Part shown: positions 20,243 to 32,258 of the stretch, piece by piece
Numbering within the stretch: the stretch's first letter is position 1
How the letters are laid out: the number at the start of each line of letters is the position of its first letter
Assembly (NCBI GenBank): GCA_032716605.1
Contig: CM064509.1
Span: 52,498,481 to 52,562,480 of the forward strand
Reading direction: 5' to 3'
DNA from: Paralithodes platypus
Taxonomy: Eukaryota; Arthropoda; Malacostraca; Decapoda; Lithodidae
DNA length: 64,000 bases
Position numbers and translations under genes: made by a program
Notes under the pieces: model-generated
The model's input: only the letters and a program-made list of their open reading frames with translations
Told to the model about the DNA's origin: nothing
Database searches by the model: none

Positions 20243-20250
<8 letters not shown>

Positions 20251-20522
20251 GCCTATCAAATGATTTCAATCAATATACGATATATATATATATATACCGT
20301 ATATTGGTATCAATCATTTGATAGGCATACATATCACCATGTACGTACCGGTACATTGTAGGGACAGAAATGTACCGTATACCGTGATATATACGCCTAT
20401 CAAATGATTGAAATCAATATAGACCAATATACAGTATATATATATTGATATCAATCATTTGATAGGCGTATATATCACGGTATACGGTACATTTCTCTCC
20501 TTACGAAAGGAGAGAGAAGAGT
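20243..20522. repeat. hairpin repeat S, copy 1, at the 3' side of C
   Basis: Paired CGCCTATCAAATGATT and AATCATTTGATAGGCG arms around short (TA)n, ending TCTCTCCTTACGAAAGGAGA. About 160 bases of it recur at 27161-27320. U1 is inserted at its end. Confidence 0.7.
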
Positions 20523-20742
20523 CATAGAGTCGTATTCTTAAAAACCCATACCTTCCTTTAACTTTCCTTTCCCTTCCAAGGAATTTTCTTTCCCTTCGGT
20601 ATTCTTAAAGAATTCCTTGGAAGGAAATTTTTTCGGAAGTGTTGGTAGCTCTGTTCCACAGGCGAAGCTAGGCGCGTACCAGTTGGTATGCCTGAACTCC
20701 CTGAAGTAGTAAACAAACCTTGTCAAACAAACGTTTCCAAGG

Positions 20743-20750
20743 GTTGACTT
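20743..20750. other. target-site duplication GTTGACTT, left copy
   Basis: GTTGACTT at 20743-20750 recurs at 22435-22442. The matching place in U2 (near 32033) holds the word once, giving an empty site. Confidence 0.8.
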
Positions 20751-22434
20751 CTTCTTCTTATTGTTTAAATGTGCAGTTTGCTTGGAGGGTTGTGGTGTCT
20801 CCAGATTACTGCACAGGCGTTTTAGGAGGGGTGAAAAGAACAATTGTTAGTATAATAGGAGTTAGGAGAGATAGTAAAGGTGGATTTTATACTACTGTAC
20901 TGTATATGAGGGGTAAGTTTGTCGTTGTCTTTTGAGGTCAGGGTGATTTAAGTCTAGGTGAGGGTGAGGTCAGAGATGATGATGATGATCAGTTGCAGTA
21001 CAGTACAGTACTGTACTGCTCTATGTGTACTGTGTGATTCAAGTCAAGGTGAGGGTGAGGTCAGAGATGATGATGATGATGATCAGTGATGGTATAGTAC
21101 AGATTCAGTTGGATGGTAATTTTATATGCTTGTGATTTTGTTTGTTGTTCTGATGTAGGTTCCTAGGGCTGATGCGATGACATGTTTACTGTGCTGTGGT
21201 AGGTCTCCTCCACCTAGGATATGCTTGATGTTGAATGTTCCTCCTTGTTGGGTTACTACACTTCTGAGGTGGGTGCGGGCACCGTAATGTCTGTGGCAGT
21301 GGAGTAGATAATGCTCCACTGTCTCAGGTGTGAGGCAGTACGGGCAATTTTCATTTGCTTGCAGTCCCATCCTGTACATATGCCCTCCCAGTCTGGTGTG
21401 TCCTGTTCTGAGGCGGAGAGCCGCGGTGTTTAAGGCTTTGTTCTTGTAGATGGAGTGTTTCCACACTGACCACTCTGACTTGATGTTACTGTATTGTGTG
21501 CCAGCTATGGTTATTTTCCACTCTTCCTTGAAGTCTTGGAGGACGTCTTCTCTGAGGATGTTTGTCCGGTCGGTTGTGGTGTAGGGTATGACTGTTGTTA
21601 GGTGGAAGGAGTGCATCCCTTTGGCTAGTCCATCCACTATTTCATTATGGAGGATGTCAATGTGGCTGGGTACCCATTGGAGGGATATTGTATATCCTTG
21701 AGAGTGGAGGGTGGTGAGGAGTTGGATCATAGGGTATACTATTTCCTTGTTTGTCTTGGTGTTATAGTTGATGGCTTGTATGGCACTTTTGGAGTCACAG
21801 CAAATGGTGTAGGCACTTACTGGGAGGGTGTTGATGATCTCAAGTGCACGGAGGAGTCCATAGAGCTCTGCTGTAAACACTGTGGTTTGTTTGGGTAGCT
21901 TCCATCCCATGGTAAGGTGAAATTTTGGGATCCATAATGCTGAAGACACAGATTTGCTGTTGTTATTACTGGTACTGATGCGTGATCCATCTGTGTATAC
22001 GTGGGTGGAATTTTGGTGCTGGGTGTGGAGGACTTCGAGGAACTCTTGCTTGAGGTCAGCCGAGTTGTTTTTCTTGGTTGTTGAGTTGATGAGGTCTGTC
22101 TGGACTGTGGGTGGGATGTATTCCCATGGTGGGACTGGTGGTACCATGGGGGTTGAGTGGCAACCAAGGAATATGCGTGATTTTCTATGTATAATTTGCC
22201 CTACGCGCTCTCGGAAGGGTGCTTTATGGATGGGAGCTCCTTGAGGCTGTACTGGTACATTGTGGAGAGATGCAGAGAATGGGTGGGAAGGTGGGGCAGC
22301 ATAGATTTTTGAGAAGTAGGTGGCACACTGTATATCCCTTCTGGTGTGGAGTGGGATTAGATTTGCTTCACACTGAAGGCTGGCCACCGGGGTTGATTTA
22401 AGGGCCCCCATTATGATCCTCATTGCTGAATTCT
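20751..22434 (-). mobile_element. 5'-truncated LINE (I-group-like) inside U1
   Basis: 1684 bp absent from the U2 arm and flanked by an 8-bp duplication. On the minus strand it has coding sequence, then about 370 bp of 3' UTR and a short AAGAAGAAG tail. This is typical of target-primed reverse transcription. Several GATGATGAT-type microsatellites lie in the 3' UTR. Confidence 0.85.
21122..22434 (-). pseudogene. LINE ORF2 C-terminal part with RNase H domain
   Basis: An open frame of which about 437 codons are LINE; the apparent 28 N-terminal residues (22519-22435) come from U1 sequence, so the predicted start is an artefact. After the insertion edge it begins QNSAMRIIMGALKSTP, which resembles the region after the RT domain. 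An RNase H fold follows with all acidic residues: THVYTDGS, FTAELYGLLRALE, CCDSKSAIQAI and NEIVDGLAK. A C-terminal CPYC...EHYLLHC finger is typical of I, R1 and Jockey-like elements that encode RNase H. It lacks endonuclease and RT, so it is a dead 3' fragment. Confidence 0.8.
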
Positions 22435-23334
22435 GTTGACTTGCATTATTGTTGCCCAAAACATGATTTAGACCACAAATATTGTCTTCAAAGCATATTA
22501 TGTTGACTTGCACAAACACAAGAATGAATTGTCAACATGATATTAATAAATACAGGATCCTAGCTCTAAATCGCGCATGTACACCAACAAGCCATATTTT
22601 GTTGTAGTATTTAGACCTAGCCTATAGGCTATTATCCAAGAATATAATTACATATAAACTGATATGATAAGAAACAGGGATGGAGATAAATTAGATTAGC
22701 CAAATGTAGTGCGAATTAGTGTACCGTATATCAAGCATGAGAACTTTTCAATTACAAGGTCAAGTCTTCCATTTCTGACCAAAACTTTACAACTAGGCTA
22801 TAGGAATCGCACAATATCCCACTATTGAGAAGTATTTACCTTCAAAGTTCAATACACATTATAGCCTGACATATTCTGGTGTGCTGAGTTCAAATACTAA
22901 CTTGAACTTCTGTAGGCCTAGCCTATATATTATATAGGCCTAGGCTAGATTTGTTTTCTATTCAGTGAACAAAAAATAAAAGCTAGGCTATATTTGATCT
23001 GGCCCAATTTGGTAAAAATTGCAATTCATGGCCCATAGTAGATTTACTATGCTATTGAAACTAGTTTTTTTCAATGTTTATATTTAGGCTACCGATATTT
23101 ATTTATTAATTATCTAATTTGACCGTTTTTTATTTGTATACATTATTTTGGGCAAGAATGTAGTTACCGGGTGTACCGGCAGTACCGCCCACCTTGTTTA
23201 CACTATGCGGATGCCTTTGGATATAAAAATACATTAGCCTAACCAAACAACCTAACCTTACCGTTTTGGTAAGATGATCCTCAGGGTATTAGAGTGTTGA
23301 GCCTATAATTGGGCTTTGTAATTGATTTGGGGTT

Positions 23335-23412
23335 GTGTGGGACAGGGATCTGCCTTGCTTAGGCCAATCGGCTTTCTGCAGACTCCCATTTTCTTATGTT
23401 CTTATGTTCTAA
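23335..23412. repeat. interspersed repeat with CTTATGTTCTTATGTTCT tail (U1 copy)
   Basis: Holds AGGCCAATCGGCTTTCTGC and GACTCCCATTTTCTTATG followed by the TTCTTATG tandem tail. The U2 copy is at about 31062-31145. Family recognised from general familiarity with decapod sequence, not by search. Confidence 0.45.
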
Positions 23413-23522
23413 CCTAACCTAGTATTCATGCAGTAATGACGGGGGCAAATAGCAGAAAATATAGCGTCGAAATGGATGGGAACGTAAGTGCGAGCGCACA
23501 ACATGACATTCTTCCCTATTTT

Positions 23523-23895
23523 GGTAAGGGTTGTGTTAGCGGGCGTACCGCCTGCTTTGTTTCCATATTAGCACACTCCCAGTTAAATTCACGTCTAATT
23601 TGACTGCTGTTATTTGCCCCTGGCAATATACTGTATATGATGATGACAATGTCATGGGGGGTGAGGGGACATAGCACCCCTCAAACCATTATTGTATCCC
23701 ACGGCCAGGTGTTGGGTAAATTGTTTTGCCGTGGGATACAATAATGGTTTGAGGGGGGCTCACCCCCCATCATCCCCATGACTTGTCATTATCATACATA
23801 TTACCAGCAGGGGCAAATAACAGCAATGAAATTAGACGCGAATGTAACTGCGAGCGTGCAAATTGGACAGTACGCCCGCTAACACAACCCTTACC
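23523..23895. repeat. foldback MITE-like hairpin in U1
   Basis: Arms 23523-23710 and 23722-23895 are imperfect reverse complements. The outer ends are GGTAAGGGTTGTGTTAGCGG and its complement; inner parts share TATTGTATCCCACGGC. The U2 copy lies at about 30562-30950. Diverged half-copies with GCCTGCCTTGTTTACACTA-like ends lie at 25640-25800 and 25855-26095 (and in U2). Confidence 0.7.
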
Positions 23896-24361
23896 ATTAT
23901 TTGTTATTTGCCCTTCTGCAAACAATATATACTGTATATTGATGACAATAATTCCTGGGAAGGTGAGGCTCCCCTCAACCTAAGAAGCGGACATAATAGA
24001 AGTAAACTTAACGGTCATGGCCCAGAGCGTGCAAATCGACGCGGAAGGTTGCTTGGATAATACTGAACCTAAATAAGATTCTTCCAATTTTTAAATTGAT
24101 TTTTGTTCTTGGGTAATCTGAATAAAAGATGAATCACCAATAGTTATGATTTAGGCATCAATAAGAACATAAGAACATAATGTTCTTGAGTAGGTTATTA
24201 ATCATATTAGCTATCCATTAGTATAGTTTTGAAGATTGGGTGATATTCTTATGTTCTTTACTCTCCCCTCAAAGGCTAGGCTATCATATAGTTTAGCAAA
24301 GGCTAGGTTATCATGTAGTTAGGCAAATATCTTTGTAAGGCCTCGCCCAATTTCTTACCGA

Positions 24362-24625
24362 TTACTCACATACACCAGTGGCTTGCACTATTTGTTTCAC
24401 TAACTGGCCTTCCTTGTGCAGCCCAATATAATGTGCAATTAGATCCGTGTCACGTTCTTTCGCTGACCCGTACACACTAAAAACTGACGGGGACTTGTCC
24501 ACCACTGCCATACTGATCATGATAATGACTGATACCGATCCACCCACCACAGCTGCTGGAAGCACTGATGTTCCAACACTGTATGTACTGGATGTAATAA
24601 TACCATAATTATTCCTAACCTTCAA
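24362..24625 (-). pseudogene. 87-codon HTH-like frame in U1
   Basis: MKVRNNYGII... with a hydrophobic VVGGSVSVIIMISMAVV segment and then SAKERDTDLIAHYIGLHK and QLVKQIVQATG, which resembles the first helix-turn-helix of Tc1/mariner-like transposases (LHxEG...QIxxxTG). A donor-like GTATGTGAGT follows at the end. The U2 copy (29830-30090) has a +1 shift after the Asp-Thr. It is possibly a captured exon or fossil transposase exon. Confidence 0.3.
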
Positions 24626-25499
24626 GACTAGAGAATACTAAGGATGTAAAATTCAGACAGAAAATCCACAAATTTTATTTGAAACAGTGTGCGGGGGACT
24701 CTGGTGACTAGTGGGGTTTTCCTTACAAACATTGAGTAGGCTATATTTGACTATTATTGCTTTGCTGATTCAGTCCTTTCAATGCATTAATATTGTGCAC
24801 AGTGTGACTACATTATGACACATGTTAATGTAATAAGTTTGAAAATTCAGGTTTTGAGGCTTGCCAGGGATCAAGAACAATCCCAAGTTTTCAACAAAAT
24901 CTCATACCATACTGTATACAGCCCAAAATAAGTAGCCACATTTTTTTATTAGCAATTTTGGGCTCTAATCTTATACATTTTCTTTTAGCCTACCAGACTT
25001 TTAGCAACTACCAATGTTAGTAAGTTAGCCTATACACTCGGCATAATCAAACGCTGTATATTAGCATAGCCTAGGCCTATCTTAGGTTCTCAGGTTAAGT
25101 TATATTGTTTGGATATTTAAAGAAAGTAGAGGGATTAGGCTAGGATATACTGTAATGAAAAATTAGGGTAGCCTATAATTGTACTCACAACCAATAGTAT
25201 TGAATAGGCTAGTGTTTACAAATATGTTTTTCAAGGGATTTTGTTTTGATTAGGCTAATATGATGACAATATTCAAGCAGACACTGCGGCAATATTAGCA
25301 CGCTCTATGCGTCAGATTTTGCCACTTTTTTCTGAAATCCCTCTGCGAGTGGTTATTTGCCTCCTGCTGGCATTATATATGAATATGATGATGACAATTA
25401 TGTCCACCAAACACTGTCAAATTAAAAATAAACGCAGAGAGCGTGCAAACTGTGCTGTAGTCTCCTTGAACTGTAGTTAAGATACCCGGTAGCTACCGA

Positions 25500-26930
25500 A
25501 TAATCTAAAAACACGCTCCCTGATAGTGTACAAGGCTATGAACATCAGGGAAAATATTATAGTGAAAAGGTAACTCGGACTTTCTATAACATAAAGTAAT
25601 AAAGGTAAGGATGTAGTATTCGAGGAATTTCGAGCTTATCGCCTGCCTTGTTTACACTACTCCCACGCTCGCGATCACGTTTCCGTCTATATTGACTGCC
25701 GTGGGATACAACATTAGGTTGAGGGCCCCCCTCACTCCCCCATGACTTATTGTCATCATCATATATACTATATAGGCATTTTGCCAGCAGGGGGCAAATT
25801 ACTTAAAAAAAAGTCAAAAGTCGTGAATCGTGAAGGATGTATCCGGGTGTACAGTCGTCATATTTACATAGGTAGTGCGCTCGTGGGTACGTTCCCGTCT
25901 ATTTTAACGGTTATTTTCCCCCTGCTGGCAATATAATATATGATGATAACAACATGTAATGGGGGGGGGGTGAGGACCCCGTCAACCTATTATTGAATCC
26001 TGCGGCAGTCAAAATAGACTGGAACATGATCGCGAGCGTTCACTGCTGCCGCCGTTCGGCGTAGTGTAAACCAAGGCAGGCGCCATGTAGTATGTCCAAA
26101 TACTACATCCTTCCCATAGGCCTAATAAATTCACAACATTTTAAAATCCAGATAGCCTATCTGAGGTGAGCCAATTCTGACAAAATCTAACAAATGTTGG
26201 CTTGAACATTATGATGGGCTAGCCTAGAGGGACAGAGACTACCTAGGTTAGTTTATTCAGTGGGGATGTAGCCTAAGAAAAAAAAATTAGGCCTACAATC
26301 CTGTATGAGTCGTGAAATTCATAAGAAAAATAGATTAGCCTGGGCTAGGCTAGCTTACATGATGATGTAGCCTACTGTAGGCTGTAGGCTAAGCCTAGGC
26401 CTAGCCGCCTAGCCTAACCCAATATGTGGTACGGTACTGGTAAGGTAGGCTAAATTAGTATATAAGATGATTGACCACTATTACTGTTAGCCCACAAATT
26501 TATATTAATATTACAGTATATGCCTAGCTATTTTTAGTTATGTAAAGTATGGTATTACTGGGAATTGTTGATAGCGTATCTCTGTCAAGCCTCAAACCTG
26601 GTAATGTTGACACTTAGTGCATTAACACGTGCCAAAATATAGTCACACCGTGCACAAAATTGATGCTTTGAAAGGGCTACATCAGTAAACCAATGAAACT
26701 CAATAATAATCGAAATATGTATAAGATGAGGAATAGGCTATCAGCTGGCAGCCCGAAATTGCCCGAATCGTCCGCACGCGAATTCACGCCGAGATCAGGT
26801 GGTCTTCTAAAACGTTTAATAATATTACTTTATTTTCAATATCGTGCATTATATCATGTTAATAAAATTACATAGTGGTCAAATCCATTATTTAGTCACA
26901 CTGACTCCAATTATATAAGAATGTTATGAA
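25500..26930. other. noncoding part of U1
   Basis: AT-rich with TAGGCCTA-type words and the half-hairpins noted above. No coding frame is supported. The same sequence lies inverted in U2 and directly repeated in U3. Confidence 0.5.
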
Positions 26931-27126
26931 CAAAATGACGAAGGGAAAACTGAAGACCTGCCTAGTGAGAGTCCTTCAAATTCCAATATTTTCCCCTGTT
27001 TAAGGGAAAGATTTTTCCTTCCCAAGGGAAAGGAACGGGAAGGATTTTTTAAGAATACCAAATCGAAAGAAAATTCCTTCCTTTCATTTTCGAAGGGAAA
27101 GAATTGTTTAAGAATACGGCTCATAG

Positions 27127-27320
27127 CAATTTCAAGGTCACATGTACGGTACATAGTAGGGACAGAAATGTACCGTATACCGTGATATATACGCCTATCA
27201 AATGATTGAAATCAATATAGACCAATATACAGTATATATATATTGATATCAATCATTTGATAGGCGTATATATCACGGTATACGGTACATTTCTCTCCTT
27301 ACGAAAGGAGAGAGAAGAGT
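27127..27320. repeat. hairpin repeat S, copy 2, between U1 and U2
   Basis: Begins CAATTTCAAGGTCACATG, the natural continuation of the S-type hairpin that U1 interrupts. It then repeats the 160-base block seen before U1. It forms the centre of the U1/U2 palindrome. Confidence 0.7.
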
Positions 27321-27325
27321 CTTAG

Positions 27326-30300
27326 AGCAGTATTCTTAAACAATTCTTTCCCTTCGAAAATGAAAGGAAGGAATTTTCTTTCGATTTGGTATTCTTAAAA
27401 AATCTTTCCCGTTCCTTTCCCTTGGGAAGGAAAAATCTTTCCCTTTAAACAGGGGAAAATATTGGAATTTGAAGGACTCTCACTAGGCAGGTCTTCAGTT
27501 TTCCCTTCGTCATTTTGTTCATAACATTCTTATATAATTGGAGTCAGTGTGACTAAATAATGGATTTGACCACTATGTAATTTTATTAACATGATATAAT
27601 GCACGATATTGAAAATAAAGTAATATTATTAAACGTTTTAGAAGACCACCTGATCTCTGCGTGAATTCGCGTGCGGACGATTCGGGCAATTTCGGGCTGC
27701 CAGCTGATAGCCTATTCCTCATCTTATACATATTTCGATTATTATTGATTTTCATTGGTTTACTGATGTAGCCCTTTCAAAGCATCAATTTTGTGCACGG
27801 TGTGACTATATTTTGGCACGTGTTAATGCAATAAGTGTCAACATTACCAGGTTTGAGGCTTGACAGAGATACGCTATCAACAATTCCCAGTAATACCATA
27901 CTTTACATAACTAAAAATAGCTAGGCATATACTGTAATATTAATATAAATTTGTGGGCTAACAGTAATAGTGGTCAATCATCTTATATACTAATTTAGCC
28001 TACCTTACCAGTACCGTACCACATATTGGGTTAGGCTAGGCGGCTAGGCCTAGGCTTAGCCTACAGCCTACAGTAGGCTACATCATCATGTAAGCTAGCC
28101 TAGCCCAGGCTAATCTATTTTTCTTATGAATTTCACGACTCATACAGGATTGTAGGCCTAATTTTTTTTCTTAGGCTACATCCCCACTGAATAAACTAAC
28201 CTAGGCTAGTCTCTGTCCCTCTAGGCTAGCCCATCATAATGTTCAAGCCAACATTTGTTAGATTTTGTCAGAATTGGCTCACCTCAGATAGGCTATCTGG
28301 ATTTTAAAATATTGTGAATTTATTAGGCCTATGGGAAGGATGTAGTATTTGGACATACTACATGGCGCCTGCCTTGGTTTACACTACGCCGAACGGCGGC
28401 AGCAGTGAACGCTCGTGATCATGTTCCAGTCTATTTTGACTGCCGCAGGATTCAATAATAGGTTGATGGGGTCCCCCCCCCCCCCCATTACATGTTGTTA
28501 TCATCATATATTATATTGCCAGCAGGGGGAAAATAACCGTTAAAATAGACGGGAACGTACCCACGAGCGCACTACCTATGTAAATATGACGATAGAGCGT
28601 ACACCCGGATACATCCTTCACGATTCACGACTTTTGACTGGTTTTTTTAAGTAATTTGCCCCCTGCTGGCAAAATGCCTATATATGATGATGACAATAAG
28701 TCATGGGGGAGTGAGGGGGGCCCTCAACCTAATGTTGTATCCCACGGCAGTCAATATAGACGGAAACGTGATCGCGAGCGTGGGAGTAGTGTAAACAAGG
28801 CAGGCGATAAGCTCGAAATTCCTCGAATACTACATCCTTACCTTTATTGCTTTATGTTATAGAAAGTCCGAGTTACCTTTTCACTATAATATTTTCCCTG
28901 ATTTTCATAGCCTTGTACACTATCAGGGAGCGTGTTTTTAGATTATTCGGTAGCTACCGGGTATCTTAACTACAGTTCAAGGAGACTACAGCACAGTTTG
29001 CACGCTCTGCGTTTATTTTTAATTTGACAGTGTTTGGTGGACATAATTGTCATCATCATATTCATATATAATGCCATCAGGAGGCAAATAACCACTCGCA
29101 GAGGGATTTCAGAAGAAAGTGGCAAAATCTGACGCATAGAGCGTGCTAATATTGCCGCAGTGTCTGCTTGAATATTGTCATCATATTAGCCTAATCAAAA
29201 CAAAATCCCTTGAAAAACATATTTGTAAACACTAGCCTATTCAATACTATTGGTTGTGAGTACAATTATAGGCTACCCTAATTTTTCATTACAGTATATC
29301 CTAGCCTAATCCCTCTACTTTCTTTAAATATCCAAACAATATAACTTAACCTGAGAACCTAAGATAGGCCTAGGCTATGCTAATATACAGCGTTTGATTA
29401 TGCCGAGTGTATAGGCTAACTTACAGTACTTACTAACATTGGTAGTTGCTAAAAGTCTGGTAGGCTAAAAGAAAATGTATAAGATTAGAGCCCAAAATTG
29501 CTAATGAAAAAATGTGGCTACGTATTTTGGGCGGTATACAGTATGGTATGAGCTTTTGTTGAAAACTTGGGATTGGTCTTGATCCCTGGCAAGCCTCAAA
29601 ACCTGAATTTTCAAACTTATTACATTAACATGTGTCAAATCTAGTCACACTGTGCACAATATTAATGCATTGAAAGGACGAATCAGCAAAGCAATAATAG
29701 TCAAATATAGCCTACTCAATGTTTGTAAGGAAAACCCCACTAGTCACCAGAGTCCCCTGCACACTGTTTCAAATAAAATTTGTGGATTTTCTGTCTGAAT
29801 TTACTTTACATCCTTAGTATTCTCTAGTCTTGAAGGTTAGGAATAATTATGGTATTATTACATACAGTACATACAGTGTTAGAACATCAGTGCTTCCAGC
29901 AGCTGTGGTGGGTGGATCGGTATCAGTCATTATCATGATCAGTATGGCAGTGGTGGACAAGTCCCCGTCAGTTTTTAGTGTGTACGGGTCAGCGAAAGAA
30001 CGTGACACAGGATCTAATTGCACATTATATTGGGCTGCACAAGGAAGGCCAGTTAGTGAAACAAATAGTGCAAGCCACTGGTGTATGTGAGTAATCGGTA
30101 AGAAATTGGGCGAGGCCTTACAAAGATATTTGCCTAACTACATGATAACCTAGCCTTTGCCAAACTATATGATAGCCTAGCTTTTGAGGGGAGAGTAAAG
30201 AACATAAGAATATCACCCAATCTTCAAAACTATACTAATGGATAGCTAATATGATTAATAACCTACTCAAGAACATTATGTTCTTAGGTTCTTATTGATG

Positions 30301-32253
30301 CCTAAATCATAACTATTGGTGATTCATCTTTTATTCAGATTACCCAAGAACAAAAATCAATTTAAAAATTGGAAGAATCTTATTTAAAGGTTCAGTATTA
30401 TCCAAGCAACCTTCCGCGTCGATTTGCACGCTCTGGGCCATGACCGTTAAGTTTGCTTCTATTATGTCCGCTTCTTAGGTTGAGGGGAGTCTCACCTTCC
30501 CAGGAATTATTGTCATCAATATACAGTATATATTGTTTGCAGAAGGGCAAATAACAAATAATGGTAAGGGTTGTGTTAGCGGGCGTACTGTCCAATTTGT
30601 TTACAGTCGCACGCTCGCAGTTACATTCGCGTCTAATTTCATTGCTGTTATTTGCCCCTGCTGGTAATATGTATGATAATGACAACAAGTCATGGGGATG
30701 ATGGGGGGTGAGCCCCCCCCCAAACCATTATTGTATCCCACGGCAAAACAATTTACCCAACACCTGGCCGTGGGATACAATAATGGTTTGAGGGGTGCTA
30801 TGTCCCCTCACCCCCCATGACATTGTCATCATCATATACAGTATATTGCCAGGGGCAAATAACAGCAGTCAAATTAGACGTGAATTTAACTGGGAGTGTG
30901 CTAATATGTAAACAAAGCGGGCGGTACGCCCGCTAACACAACCCTTACCAAAATAGGGAAGAATGTCATGTTGTGCGCTCGCACTTACGTTCCCATCCAT
31001 TTCGACGCTATATTTTCTGCTATTTGCCCCCGTCATTACTGCATGAATACTAGGTTAGGTTAGAACATAAGAACATAAGAAAATGGGAGTCTGCAGAAAG
31101 CCGATTGGCCTAAGCAAGGCAGATCCCTGTCCCACACAACCCCAAATCAATTACAAAGCCCAATTATAGGCTCAACACTCTAACACCCTGAGGATCATCT
31201 TACCAAAACGGTAAGGTTAGGTTGTTTGGTTAGGCTAATGTATTTTTATATCCAAAGGCATCCGCATAGTGTAAACAAGGTGGGCGGTAATGCCGGTACA
31301 CCCGGTAACTACATTCTTGCCCAAAATAATGTATAAAAATAAAAAACGGTCAAATTAGATAATTAATAAATAAATATCGGTAGCCTAAATATTAACATTG
31401 AAAAAACTAGTTTCAATAGCATAGTAAATCTACTATGGGCCATGAATTGCAATTTTTACCAAATTGGGCCAGATCAAATATAGCCTAGCTTTTATTTTTT
31501 GTTCACTGAATAGAAAACAAATCTAGCCTAGGCCTATATAATATATAGGCTAGGCCTACAGAAGTTCAAGTTAGTATTTGAACTCAGCACACCAGAATAT
31601 GTCAGGCTATAATGTGTATTGAACTTTGAAGGTAAATACTTCTCAATAGTGGGTTATTGTGCGATTCCTATAGCCTAGTTGTGTAAAGTTTTGGTCAGAA
31701 ATGGAAGACTTGACCTTGTAATTGAAAAGTTCTCATGCTTGATATACGGTACACTAATTAGAACTACATTTGGCTATCTAATTTATCTCCATCCCTGTTT
31801 TCTTATCATATCAGTTTATATGTAATTATATTCTTGGATAATAGCCTATAGGCTAGGTCTAAATACTACAACAAAATATGGCTTGTTGGTGTACATGCGC
31901 GATTTAGAGCTAGGATCCTGTATTTATTAATATCATGTTGACAATTCATTCTTGTGTTTGTGCAAGTCAACATAATATGCTTTGAAGACAATATTTGTGG
32001 TCTAAATCATGTTTTGGGCAACAATAATGCAAGTCAACCCTTGGAAACGTTTGTTTGACAAGGTTTGTTTACTACTTCAGGGAGTTCAGGCATACCAACT
32101 GGTACGCGCCTAGCTTCGCCTGTGGAACAGAGCTACCAACACTTCCGAAAAAAATTCCTTCCAAGGAATTCTTTAAGAATACCGAAGGGAAAGAAAATTC
32201 CTTGGAAGGGAAAGGAAAGTTAAAGGAAGGTATGGGTTTTTAAGAATACGACT
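27326..32253 (+). mobile_element. U2: 4.93-kb TIR element, forward
   Basis: Ends AGCAGTATTCTTAAAC and, on the other strand, AGTCGTATTCTTAAA. Flanks CTTAG at 27321-27325 and 32254-32258. Reverse complement of U1 over its whole length apart from the LINE, with scattered substitutions and small indels, so it is not a simple assembly mirror. Contains the same nested hairpins (30562-30950) and the shifted HTH-like frame (29830-30090). Confidence 0.75.
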
Positions 32254-32258
32254 CTTAG

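Larger units (their letters stand above)
12809..20522 (+). mobile_element. piggyBac-like element C, left part up to the first U insertion
   Basis: Starts at TTAA 12809-12812 with CCCTTAAATGGCGGCG. It carries twin end motifs, exon 1, a giant hairpin-filled intron, exon 2 and a 3' flank with hairpins. C-type sequence resumes at 27122-27320 between the U copies. The right terminal repeat was not found; it is either beyond the N gap or lost. Confidence 0.75.
20528..27121 (-). mobile_element. U1: 4.9-kb TIR element, inverted, with LINE inserted
   Basis: Ends read AGTCGTATTCTTAAA on the left and, on the other strand, AGCCGTATTCTTAAAC on the right. The flanks are CATAG on both sides (20523-20527, 27122-27126), a candidate 5-bp target duplication. 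A second GGTATTCTTAAA lies 60-80 bp inside each end. The body carries no transposase; it holds nested hairpins and tRNA-independent repeats. Removing the LINE leaves about 4.90 kb, matching U2 (4.93 kb). Superfamily unknown. Confidence 0.75.

Noticed and set aside
22435..22519. N-terminal 28 residues of the RNase H frame as real protein
   Set aside because: This part is U1 sequence outside the LINE insertion and TSD; the start codon is fortuitous.
20528..32253. U1/U2 palindrome as a pure assembly mirror
   Set aside because: Arms differ by many substitutions and by a LINE with its own TSD; misassembly of diverged copies remains possible but a simple mirrored contig does not fit.
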